Below are positions 11,980-25,008 of a stretch of DNA of 64,000 nucleotides, piece by piece (the stretch's first letter is position 1; every line of letters begins with the position of its first letter). The stretch covers positions 5,045-69,044 of the forward strand of contig JADHYX010000001.1 of assembly GCA_027604685.1 (NCBI GenBank). The letters are read 5' to 3'. This DNA is from Lobulomyces angularis (lineage: Eukaryota; Chytridiomycota; Chytridiomycetes; Lobulomycetales; Lobulomycetaceae). The position numbers were made by a program, and so were the translations under genes. The notes below the pieces were generated by a model that saw nothing but the letters and a program-made list of their open reading frames with translations, was not told the DNA's origin and ran no database searches.

Positions 11980-12317
11980 ATGAAGAACTTAGAATTCGAT
12001 ACATTGTAAAACAAAGTAAGTTTGAAAATGATATCAAAAGCTAAATTTTAAGGAATAAAAGACAAGGCAGATACAAGAGGAAGAAAAACTTTATGATAAA
12101 CCGACTTAAAAGAGTCCTACACAAATTTAAGAGTATTGATAAAATAGAAGTTGCAGATTCCTTTCCAAAGAACGCAGGATGGACACTCCTTGTAGCTGAT
12201 TTTTTAAAAGGTGGTGTTTTTATTGCCAACCGAAGAGTCTTTTTTTTTAACAATGATGAAAAAAATTGTGGTTTACAAAATACACTAAAAATTAAAAATA
12301 CATACCTCATTCGTTAA
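11980..12317 (+). CDS. Putative small basic protein, two exons, unrecognised
   Basis: An ATG at 11980 opens a short exon that can be spliced at 12005/12053 (intron of 47 nt, gt...ag) to the frame ending at 12317, giving about 96 aa. The N terminus is very basic (KRQGRYKRKKNF). It is followed by a less polar block, NAGWTLLVADFLKGG and IANRRVFFF, which does not look like random AT-rich translation. I do not recognise the family. Other splice choices hit stops in this frame, which favours this model, but it remains tentative. Confidence 0.35.
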
Positions 12318-12746
12318 GTTGATAGCGATTTTCCATCGTTGCTATTAATATTTATAGTTAATAACTTTATTAAGGTTTATCACTGCCTACTATTTTTTCT
12401 GTCAATGGTGGATTTCTTTGGAAGTTAATTTTTTGAAAAACTTGTTTTATATAACTCTATTACAATTTCCCTAATTGTTACTATATCGTTATCATTGCCA
12501 TACGTTATTTAATATACTTTCAATATATACTTGGTAATTTATTAAGCACATGTTAGGATATATTGTGAATATTCAGCATAGTAATCGTTGACAATAACCA
12601 GCATAGAAGTATAATTTAAGTTGAAACATATATGTTTATCTTTTTTTCTTCTATTTCCGTGTATAAATTACTTTATTACTACTGATATTTTTCGAAAAAT
12701 ACAAAAAATTTGAATAATAAAACTCATTAAAAAATTTAGCAGCAAG
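12318..12746. other. Intergenic, promoter side of USP5
   Basis: AT-rich spacer between the small putative gene and the USP5-like gene. I see no gene; it should contain the USP5 promoter. Confidence 0.6.
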
Positions 12747-15698
12747 ATGAGTGAAATATGTAATCATCCAAAGTCTTTGAACTTACCAACGCAGTACTCA
12801 AAGATTTACAAAGACGAATGCACCCTTTGCTTTGATAGCCAAGTAAAAAATATTTCACTTTGATTAGATCTTTTATCTTATTGAAGGATTCTGATTGTGG
12901 CATAAATGTGTGTTTAACTTGCTTTAACGGCTCTTGCATTTCCAATTCTCATACTAATCTTCACTTCAACAAAACGAATCACCCTTTGGTAAGTAAATTG
13001 AACTTTGATTTTGATACACCCGTTGATAGGTAGTTAACATTAAAAGAATTAAGAAAGTGCGTGATCCAGGAACGCCTCCTCCTCAGAAACTTACTAAAAT
13101 AGAAATAAAGGTTACTATTGACGTACAACATGACTCTTTAACATGTTAAACTAGGCTGAAAACGAAGCAGACTTATATGAATTTGTCACTAAGCCTATTT
13201 GTTTACCGTGTGGTAATGTTGAGATTAATCGATCTGAAGGAAACGTAAGTATAATTTTTTGAGGAGGTTTAAAAGTTATATAGATAAACGCTGTTATTGA
13301 ATCTGTATTAAATTCTCTCTCTGCTAAGAAGCAATCGGAGATTAAGGCTTGGGAAGAAGATATAACATCTTGCAAACACACAAAGGAAGTGGTGCAAGAA
13401 GAAAACGTACAGCTATCAAACCACGGTATGTTTCCAAAAATTGAACGATAAACTTATCCATATAAATAGCTCAAGCCCATTGTGTTAATTGTGAATTGAA
13501 GGAAAATTTATGGTTATGCTTAACGTGTGGAAATTTAGCTTGCGGACGACAACAATATGGTATTATTGTCTTCGATATTTTATTAACCAAAGTAGGTGGG
13601 ATGGGTGGGAATGGCCACGGCCTCCAGCATTTTGAGCAAGCGGGACACTCCGTTGCTGTCAAATTAGGAACAATAACTCCAGAAGGTCAAGCCGGTAATG
13701 AACTGGAATAATTTTACTTTTTAAAATAATTTTAAAAAATAAAAGATGTATTTTGTTATTCTTGTGGTGAAGAACGCTTGGATCCTTTACTCGGTCAACA
13801 TCTTGGAAATATTGGGATAAAGATTGCTGATCAACAAAAAACGGAAAAGACCTTAACTGAGTTACAAGTTGAACAAAATTTGAAGTTCGATTTTAGCATG
13901 GCAACAGAAGATGGAAAAACTTTTACTCCGTTGTTTGGTTCTGGACTAACGGGACTAAAAAATTTAGGAAACACGTTCGTCTTTAATTTATCTATTAATT
14001 TTTATTTTTAGCTGTTATATGGCCTCTGTTCTTCAAACTTTATTCTCCATATCAAAATTTCAGGATAGATACATCAACTTATCAAAGAGTCATCACGAAC
14101 ACTGCGGTTCAATACCAGCTGAATGCTTTCATTGCCAAATTTGCAAACTAGGTAAGCAGTTAAAGAAAAAATGCAATCGTATAATTATTTACAGCGGATG
14201 GTTTACTTAGTGGGAGGTATTCTTCCAGAGAAAAGCAAGTAACAACCACGGAAGAAGGGAAAGAAGTTATTATACAGCAAGGGATTTCACCGTCAATGTT
14301 TAAAAATTTGATAGGAAAAGGTCATCCTGAGTTCTCTACTATGAAACAACAGGTACACTTTATTGTCAAAGTTTTATTAAAAATTAGTAATTTTAGGATT
14401 CTCAAGATTATTTGACGCATCTTTTAAGTATAATTGAACAAAAAGAAAATAATAATATAGCGAATCCTACGAAAATCTTTAATGTTAGCTTTGAGCAAAA
14501 ATTACAATGTTTGGAATGTTTAAATGTAAAGTACACCAGCAGCGCTGAAACTGGAATTCTACATTTATTCATGAACACAAAGAATAACGACGAGAAGGAA
14601 AGCATTAAATTTGAAGATTGTTTGGACGACTACTTTAGCGAAAGTCGAAGTGAAGGTTGGAATTGTCCTAGAGATAAAAAACCTACTACCTGTGTGAAGT
14701 AATATATTGAAATTTAATTTATTTAATCTAATAATCAACAGATCTAATAAATTTCAAAAATTTCCTGAAGTTATTGTATTTGTTATGAAGCGATTTGTTA
14801 TCAGTGAAAATTATGTCATGAAAAAATTAAGTAAACTTTTTAATTGTTAAATATGTTAAATAAAGTGTTAGATTCACCTTTGGAAGTACCATTTACTTTG
14901 AACTTAGATGCATATAGAGCCAAGGGAATACAAGAAAATGAAGAAATTTTACCAGAAGACACTGCGTCTTCTGAACCAGCATTTAATGAAGAATTATTGA
15001 ATCAACTGCTTCAAATGGGGTTTCCTGAAATACGCTGTAAAAAAGGGCTTTTAGCTACTGGAAACACCAGTGCTGACTCTGCAATGAATTGGTTATTTGA
15101 GCACATGGATGATGCAGGTTTCATTAGTGTAAATTTTTGTTACTAACTTATATTATAAGATATTGATCACCCAATTATTCCTAATAATAATGCTGGCAGC
15201 CAAAATTTCGACGAAAATGACGTAAACTCGTTGGTTGAAATGGGATTTTCTAATGCACAAGCTAAAAAGGCATTAAAAGAAACTGTATTAATTTTTTTAA
15301 GGAAAAAAATATTTTAATTTTATTTTTACATTTCGAAGGGAAATAATGTTGAAAGGGCTGTGACTTGGCTATTCTCACACACTGGTGATCCAATGCTGGA
15401 AGATGACCAACTTTCATCCAAAACTTCCAATAGTATTTTTTCATTAAAGTAATGTTTTTATTTTTTTGAATTAGGTGTTGAAATCGATTCCAAACCTGCA
15501 AATTACCAGCTGTTTTCCTTTATTTCACATAAAGGCACCTCAACTTCGTGTGGTCATTATGTATCACACACTTTAAAAGTTATTGACGGAAAGAAAGTCT
15601 GGGTACTATTTAACGATGAAAAAGTTGTCTTAGTACCCGAAAAAGAAATTCAAAAAAGCTTAAGAGAAGGGTATCTTTATTTTTATAGAAGGATTTAG
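12747..15698 (+). CDS. USP5: Ubiquitin C-terminal hydrolase, USP5/Ubp14 type (isopeptidase T)
   Basis: This enzyme disassembles unanchored polyubiquitin chains and so recycles ubiquitin. Domains come in the family order. First is a degenerate Cys-rich N-terminal finger (CNHPKSLN, CTLCFDSQ). Next is the ZnF-UBP that reads the free ubiquitin C terminus (HCVNCELK, LCLTCGNLACG, GGNGHGLQHFEQAGHSV, VFCYSCGEE). The Cys box is GLKNLGNT/CYMASVLQTLF, with the catalytic Cys just after an intron. Two UBA domains follow (LLQMGFPEIRCKKGLL and LVEMGFSNAQAKKAL), and the His box is SCGHYVSHTLK. The UBAs sit inside the catalytic domain, as in USP5/USP13/Ubp14. About 14 short introns splice in frame and the stop is TAG. 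Its 3' end is 218 bp from that of the convergent kinase gene. Confidence 0.95.
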
Positions 15699-15916
15699 TG
15701 AACTAGTGAATGTAATTTTTTATTAGAAACAAGAAAGTGAATTTTGATATTTAATTACATTATCACAATTTGAAATTATAGCAATAATGTTACTACTTCA
15801 TTATCGTCTTTATTTGCAAATTAAATATCGTGTACATGTCATCGGTTTTGCAAATAAATGATGCTAAAATATTTTTTTTATTATAAAATTGCTCACTCTT
15901 AAATAAAACAATTCAA

Positions 15917-18165
<2,249 letters not shown>

Positions 18166-19194
18166 TTTGTGATGTGATGTATGAAAATTTAATGCAGTTT
18201 AAAAGAATTGAAGTTAGAAAATTAATTTTGTACTTAATTTTTTATAGTGATTTCTATGTTAAAATTTTTTTATTAATTTTTTTTTTAAAGGTGATTCTAT
18301 AAAATTTTATCAACCAATCAACATTAAAAAAAAAGTTGAACTACATTTATTAAGAAATTTAAACACAAAAAGTTTTTTTGTATTGGTTGAAATATACTTA
18401 AACTTAAATAACAATCTATAAAATAGTCTCCAGTTTATATTGGGTTAAAAAAGTATAAAAATTTGTTTTGGTGTATACTAATTGAAAGAAAGAAACAATT
18501 ATTAAAAATTGATCAAAAAAATCAATTCAAATATAAAACTGGAGTCCCTGTTCAATTGTGGAATCTGATATTAAATGAACTTTAGTTTATATATATTAAG
18601 TGATGAATTTAATGATCCTTAAATCTATTTGTATCCAAATGGTTCCAAATGGCAGTTGGCGACGTGGGTGAGTTTTATTTCTTAACTATTTTTTTAAGTT
18701 TTTTTATTATATTAAGTATAAAGTGTTCTGATAATAAAGAATTTATCTGAATTTTATTGACAGCGCCAACTATTTCCAAAATTGATTGGGGAATAAAAAA
18801 AAAGAATATTTTAACAACATTTTCTGATTCTTAAAAATAATAAGGTAGATCTAATTAAATTTTAATTATGAAATTCATTCTGATCAGTTTAAAGACTGGA
18901 TATAAGTTAAATGTATTAATTCATATCTAAGTGTGGAGATATTGGAAAATTGTTTCTAAGTTCAATTCCAAAGCAAATGCTGGTAATCAATAACCACCAG
19001 TGCCACCACTTGTTTGACATTGGGGAAAATGGGGAGAGAGGAGAATGTAGATGGGGTTGGTTTGATCTAAATAAACCTTTACTTTATTTGATTCCAATTC
19101 CACAAATAAACATATACAATACATTTTTATATTATATAGAGTTCTTCTCCAAAAATTTATATTGGAGAGACCTTGCAACTTTTAACAATAGGAA
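18166..19194. other. Intergenic between divergent kinase and cyclin genes
   Basis: About 1 kb of AT-rich sequence upstream of both the CDKL kinase (-) and the first cyclin gene (+), so it should hold both promoters. An open frame at 18950-19198 lacks coding character. I see nothing else. Confidence 0.55.
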
Positions 19195-19853
19195 ATGAAT
19201 AGGTTTCCTAATTTAAATTACATCTTTTCACCAAATGAATACCGAATAGCTTGTGAATGCACTAGAAAAGAAAATAAAGTTGAATTTGGATTATTAACTT
19301 TTTTATCAAATGTAATTTTCACTTTTACAGCATCATCTGCTCATAATTTCTTTCATCAAAAATTGGAAACAGACATTAGATCAATATTATCTCAGTCTAA
19401 AGTTTCAGCATCACATATTATTGTTTCATTATTGTACATAAAAAACCTCTCCAATGAAACAAACTTTGAAGTAAAGGACCCCTTCAAAGTGTTCTTAGTT
19501 GCTTTACTATTAGCAGATGCTTACTTAAACGGTAAAAGAAAAAAAATATCTTTTGGACTAATTTTTATCTTTTAGACGTTCCTTTTGAATTTAAGTTTTG
19601 GGTAGAATTATCAAATATCCCTCGCTACGAGTTAGTTTCCATGAAGTCTTCTTTTTTAAAGATTTTAAATTTTAATCTCTACGTAGGCAAAGATGAATAT
19701 TTTTTCTGGTTGACATATCTAGATTCTGAAGTTAAAAGGATGCGATCAATATTAAAAATTCGGTTTCAGTATATACCAAAACCCATTACACATAATAAAG
19801 GGTTTGGCTTAAGTAGATTTCTAACCAAAGTTAAAACTTCCGCATACAATTAA
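19195..19853 (+). CDS. Cyclin-box protein, Pho80/PCL type
   Basis: The protein begins MNRFPNLNYIF and has one intron (19530-19574; AAC G/AC junction). The cyclin box is visible: SKVSASHIIVSLLYIKNL (helices 1-2), PFKVFLVALLLADAYLND (helix 3), then VELSNIPRYELVSMKSSFL and LNFNLYVGKDEYFFWLTYLD (helix 5 and the 'NL.v...Y..WL' end). This layout is typical of Pho80/Pcl cyclins, which partner Pho85-like kinases in fungi. The last 30 residues are basic. A second cyclin gene faces it tail to tail 760 bp away. The partner kinase is not evident from the sequence; the nearby CDKL kinase is not a known cyclin partner. Confidence 0.85.
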
Positions 19854-20614
19854 GAATAATATAATCATTATTTATGTATATTTGTAAAACCTTTTTTTTT
19901 TTAATAAATTAATCCACCATTATTTCACACAAAAAAAATGTTAAAATATGTTCATTTGTATTTTATTCAACTCAGAGGCATTGACTCAAAAGCGTTCTTG
20001 TGCTAAGGTAGTTGATGAGTAGGTGAGCAGTTTAAGAGGTAGAACTTTGAAAACTTTGTAGTGCGAACATGGTTTCGATTAAAACTGAATAAAAGATTTT
20101 GAAGTGATGATTAAAACTGTTGACATTTCTATGTATTTTTATCTTCATCTGTTTTTATTTTCATTTTCTATGCAGTATGAGCAAATAATTATATATTGCT
20201 TTGATTGTTATTTGTAAGGGATGGTGACAGAAGTGGCTTTGAAAATGTTGCATAAATCAATGAAAATTTATTCAAGAATTAAGAATGATAGTACTATGTA
20301 ACGCGATCTCAAAAATTGAGAAACTGGACTACCTAGAGATTGTAAAAAAACTTGAGTTATTAGGAATTTAAATTTCAGTACTAAATTATATTATTCTAAT
20401 ATTAGTATTATAGATTATTAGCATAAATTTAAACTAATACATTACAGTGTTTCTTTTTTAGTAACTAATGATCACAACTTAAATGCTTAAAGAACAATTA
20501 TTGGAATTTAACCAGATAGTTCTTGTAAAATAAAATATGGGCAACAACTTTACACAAAGTGACATCATTGGCTCTTCATTGTATCTACAGTTTGATAAAC
20601 TTAAGCAAAGTCAC
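19854..20614. other. Intergenic between tail-to-tail cyclin genes
   Basis: AT-rich sequence joining the 3' ends of the two cyclin genes. A stretch near 20020-20095 recalls a tRNA at first glance but does not fold (see rejected items). I see no gene. Confidence 0.55.
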
Positions 20615-21136
20615 CTAAGAGATACTGATTGTCATTTTCAATAGTTTACTCTCCAATGTTGATAACCACTCCACGTACTGATTGTTGTTAATAAACAAGT
20701 TGTAACCAATTGCGTGCAAAAAACTTCTCATTAAATAATTAAGTTCTTTTTTATTAACTCCACCAATCAATATCCATTTTTTCATTGCTATTGGTGAGTC
20801 TGCAAGATATGTATCCGCTAGTATCAATGAAACCAAAAATAATTTATATTCCTTTCCTTGAACTAAAGGAACCTGCTTTGATAATCGTTGAAGGTACTTT
20901 AAAGAGACTAAAATAGTGCTTGCACTTACTTTCGTTAGTGATAAAATGAAACGAATATATTCCACAAAAGATTTGTTGGGTAATTTATTCGTTTTTTTAG
21001 TAGTGTAAGCATGAACTATTGTAGCTATAAAATTTGGAAGATTTGAGATTTTACTTTGACCTAAATGTTGATAAGGATAATTCATTGGTGAAAGAACAAC
21101 TTTTAGTAATGTAAACGATTGTTTTTTGGCTGCCAT
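20615..21136 (-). CDS. Second cyclin-box protein, Pho80/PCL type
   Basis: A single uninterrupted frame of 173 aa from ATG at 21136 to TAG. The cyclin box matches its neighbour: SLTKVSASTILVSLKYLQRL, YKLFLVSLILADTYLAD, NKKELNYLMRSFLHAIGYNL and NNQYVEWLSTLES. Shared positions (SxxKVSAS, LFLVxLxLADxYL, the WLxxLES end) identify it as a paralogue, but the ends differ and the similarity is moderate. It has no intron, unlike the partner, which has one at the end of helix 3. Likely a regulator of a Pho85/CDK5-type kinase. Confidence 0.85.
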   Translation of the reverse strand: MAAKKQSFTLLKVVLSPMNYPYQHLGQSKISNLPNFIATIVHAYTTKKTNKLPNKSFVEYIRFILSLTKVSASTILVSLKYLQRLSKQVPLVQGKEYKLFLVSLILADTYLADSPIAMKKWILIGGVNKKELNYLMRSFLHAIGYNLFINNNQYVEWLSTLESKLLKMTISIS

Positions 21137-21985
21137 AAATTAAGATCCTTACAATTTAAGTTTTTTTATTGAACGAAATCAAAAATCCTTTTATTTAAGT
21201 TCTCCTATTGCTTTGTCAGAGATATTTGTTTAAAAATAATAAATTAATAAAAACGATAAATCAATTTTTTCATCTCCCGAAATCTTCCTTATGTCAGTTT
21301 CTATCATTCAAAACAAAATTCACCATATCGTCATAATTAATTAATAGACTCAAAAATTTACCCACATTTAACGTTTTGGCACAAGCTTTAGCAAGCAAAA
21401 TAGCATTACATGATTGCACCATTGTACCTTAACTACAATTTATCATGATGAAGCTGTAAAAATCAATTTGGTAGATGCAAATAATTGCTAAAGATTTAAT
21501 TTTTAAATAAGTTAACCTAAGATAAAAAATTGGACAAGAAGTTTATAAACTAGAATAAAAAATGCAGTTCGCATATAACTAAATTTGGTTGACTTATTTG
21601 TATTAAAGTAATAACCATATTGCTCAACATTGAAAAATTGGAGAAAAAAATTGGTTGATTTGTGTAATTCAAAGATGATTATGACGTCTTTCAGTTTTTG
21701 CAATGTGGAAATTGAGTCTTTTTTTTTCATTTTAACCTCAATGTAATATGAAAATGAATTTTGAGTGACCGTTTGTTAAATTTTGTAGCAATTAATGAGA
21801 AAGGCTCCAATTTTGTTTTAAGATTTACATCTATGTTCTACTCTAGCAAATTATTTTAATAAAAATATCTAACTCTAATTACTGGAAAAACAATTATTTG
21901 AGAAAAAATTAAATTTTTACACATTACCATTTTAATTCAGATGCAACTGGGAATACTTTAAGATCGAATTAACTTTCTTCAATAA
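21137..21985. other. Intergenic
   Basis: AT-rich spacer between two - strand genes. A 72-aa open frame at 21512-21730 is Phe/Lys/Asn-rich without a motif and I do not call it a gene. Confidence 0.5.
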
Positions 21986-24403
21986 TTAATATTCATATCT
22001 TTTTTTTTGAGTTAAATGGGCATTTTTGGTATGTGATTCAACATTCCGAGTTTTTGCACTGGCTTGGTTTACAGAATTTAAAGGTGTTACATCATATCGT
22101 GAATTTTGTGGTAATCGTTTTGGAACGTAACTGGAACTAGAAACAAAGCTATTTAGATCGAACTCAGAACTTCCTCTCGATAAAATGCTTTCCCTGCTAT
22201 CCTGCAAATCATTATTTTTCAAATTGTGCAATGAAGAACGTTGCTTAATTGAAGCATCATTTGTTGATAAATGTCTCATTGGCCTCTCTATTTTTTCTTT
22301 AGAAATATGCGATTTAGTCAATTCTTGTTGTTTTAAGCGATTCTCTTGAAATCTTTTTTCCATATACAACATAAAATCCGAATGCTCATCCGTTTTTCTT
22401 TCATTCATAGACTTTTGACGAAGTAGTAATTCCTCCATTCGATTACTCTTGTTGATTGCTGTTTTAGACCTGCGTAACTCATCAGAAGCATTCCGAGCTG
22501 GGAAAGAAGTCGTACTCGAAGTCAAATTTCTTTGAACAACTCTACTTTGCATAGAATTATTTTCCGAATTATTTTTATTGTCAAAAGTGGAATTGAATGA
22601 TATACTTCTGTCCAAAGATTTTTTATTATTAGATGTTAATGATCTCAAGTCCGCAGATTTTCTCATCTCTTCGCCACTTAATTCTGTCTGCCTTTCCTTG
22701 TAACTTTTGTTCATGCTATTTTTATGCGAGTATCCAGGCTCCAATCTATCTCTAGAAAAGTACGAAGACTCGTCGCTCACATCATTCTGAGAAGTCTCTT
22801 TTCTGTTACTATTAAATGTATCGAAAAATGAAAATGATTCCATATTGTCGATACTCTCTCGATTTTTAGGTTTAATAACCAGATCGTTCCCTTTCGAATT
22901 TCCCTCTTCAAGTTTTTCGTCCAAATAGTTAAGATTATTATTGACCACTTCCGTTGATTTTTGTTTTTCAAGTTTTTTCAAAAAAATAGTTTGTAAAATT
23001 AAAATTATAGAAAAAATGAAAATCAAGCAAAAAAATAATATTTCTAAAAAAATATAATTCAACTGAAAGTCATTCAAGATTTTCTTATTATTATCTTTTT
23101 CAGTAAATTCAATTTCTTTTGGTGAATTTGTAATTTTTAGTAATTTTAATCCCATGTAACAGTTTAATATTCCGAAAACTAATACTGATGCCCCAATATA
23201 ATTAAAAATTTTTTTTTTGAGGTTGCTAAGGAATAAATTTTTCACCAAAATACAACCTATTGTAAAAAGTAGTATTAAAACAAAGCTTAAAAGTCCCATT
23301 ATCTATATTTTAATTAATATTAAAAAATTTATTATTATTCAATATTAATTTGAAAAAGCTTACTTTATGCCCGTACATGTCTTTACCAAAGTGTGGACCG
23401 TTTAACGATAATAATTCTATCAATAGTCCGGCTATCGAAGTTAATCCAGTGAATACTATAAAGACAAGCAAAGGAGCAAATTTTTGTAGCCAATTGTTTT
23501 TATTGTCCAGCATAAAGTTAGACAAAAATATTACTAGGAATGGAGTAATAACAAAAGCAATAAAAAATAATATTCCGTGAATAGCATGAATAGTCGATAT
23601 CGGTACGTTAGTAAAAAATGTTGAATTTTCTTCTAGCTTTGAATTTACTGGTGAACTCGTTGGTGTTGCGGAAGTAACGGAGCTGATACTCTTAGTCGCA
23701 GATGCTATTTCGCTGGTTTCAGACTTTCGAATTGAAGTGGCAGTAGTACTTGTAGTTGAAATAGTAATTGCTGGTGGTAAAGGTGAAAGAGCTTTTAAGT
23801 TAACAGCAGCAAAATTTCCAAACTCTGTATGCATTCCAAAAGAAGACGCGGGATTATCAACATCGTCCTTAATTTAAAAATTAGCATCGTTTTTGGTTAG
23901 AGGAACACTTACCGGTAGGGTTGATGACGCAGCCCACATGTAGTTTGTTTCTGTCCCAATTGTAACTACTGAAGATGCAATTGGCCTTGAAAAGGTTATT
24001 TTCAATAAATTTTGTGAGTTAAGGAGCTCAGGAAAAGAAATTGTTTCATCAAGAGCTAAAATTTGAAAGTCAACATCAACTGAAAGAGGAAGAGAGTGGC
24101 CAGTTGCAGCTCTCTTAGATAAGGTCACAGTATTATCTGATCTTTTCCATGCCACATACATATCACATCCACTCATTTCTGCCAGAGTTGAAGAAACAAT
24201 GTAGAGAAAATTTAAAACATACCTCCTGAGCCGCCAATACCAATGCCTACGTAACCAGCGTAGGATGAGTGTATTGTATACTGTACATTATCAGAAGCCA
24301 ACTTTCCTTCTATACAGACTTGACCTTGTTGACTGCTGCTACAGGTTGAGAAAACTTGAGTAGTTAATTGCAAAAAAAAAATACATAAATAAAGCACTTT
24401 CAT
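21986..24403 (-). CDS. Secreted DOMON plus cytochrome b561 membrane protein
   Basis: Begins with a signal peptide (MKVLYLCIFFLQLTTQVFS, from 24403). Next is a DOMON domain with SSYAGYVGIGIGG and CDMYVAWKRSDN, ending near TNYMWAASSTLP. A Ser/Thr-rich linker follows (about residues 170-240). Then come cytochrome b561-type helices with haem-ligand-like histidines: STIHAIHGILFFIAF and GPHFGKDMYGHK, then IMGLLSFVLILLF. Four exons join in frame. The last, of 437 codons, carries further membrane helices and a long cytosolic Ser/Arg/Asn-rich tail (about 300 aa) that looks disordered. DOMON-b561 proteins move electrons across membranes, for example to ferric iron or ascorbate radical; the substrate here cannot be read. 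It is divergent from the polyproline gene. Confidence 0.85.
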
Positions 24404-25008
24404 ACTATATTTATTATTCTAAATGCAATGTGTTTATTAAAATAATAAAAAAAAAGAAAAAAAAAAAGGATTTAAAAGCTGTTTTCATTCCTATTTTTGC
24501 AAAGCTTGGAGGGAAACATTTCTGAAATTCTCGAAATTTAAAACAAACAAAAACCTTTTATAAATTTGCTAAACTGTAGCATTCATACTTGCCAAAGTTA
24601 CCGTATATTACCATTTAGGCAAAGGGAACTAACTAAACAACTTTTTAAAAGACTGCTTCAATATTAAATTCAACGCAGTTGTCAATAAAATAGTTCACAA
24701 GTGCATTAAAAAATGCATTAGAAAATTTACTATTATCATCTACTCAAGGCATTCCAATGTATAATTAGTAACCCTTGCCTTTTGAATGCAGAACATCTTG
24801 CTTGATTTTCAACAATAAATCAAAAAAAAAAAAAGAAAAAAAAAAAAAAATTTTTTACAAAAATTTGAATTAACTTTTTTTTACAAAATTCTATATTCAC
24901 TATTATCTTGACTATTAATTAACTAACAAACATTTAATTAGCCTGCTGCAAAAATTTTCAATTTGAATTTGGAAATTTTTATTTATTCTTATCGAAATTA
25001 TTTTTTAA
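24404..25008. other. Divergent promoter region
   Basis: About 600 bp between two divergent genes (the DOMON/b561 gene on - and the polyproline gene on +), with long A and T runs near 24440-24470 and 24820-24860. I see no gene. Confidence 0.6.

Noticed and set aside
12041..12310. 89-aa open frame on -
   Set aside because: It is antisense to the better-composed + strand frame 12053-12317 and consists of Phe/Leu/Lys-rich reverse translation.
18950..19198. 82-aa open frame on +
   Set aside because: No motif, no splice context, and it overlaps the opposite frame; composition is not coding-like and it lies in the promoter of the first cyclin gene.
20020..20095. tRNA-like stretch with 'gaggtagaac' and 'ggtttcgatt'
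   Set aside because: The D-arm-like and T-loop-like words occur, but acceptor, anticodon and T stems do not pair at the right distances.
21512..21730. 72-aa open frame on -
   Set aside because: Phe/Lys/Asn-rich with no motif or supporting splice sites; typical chance frame at this base composition.
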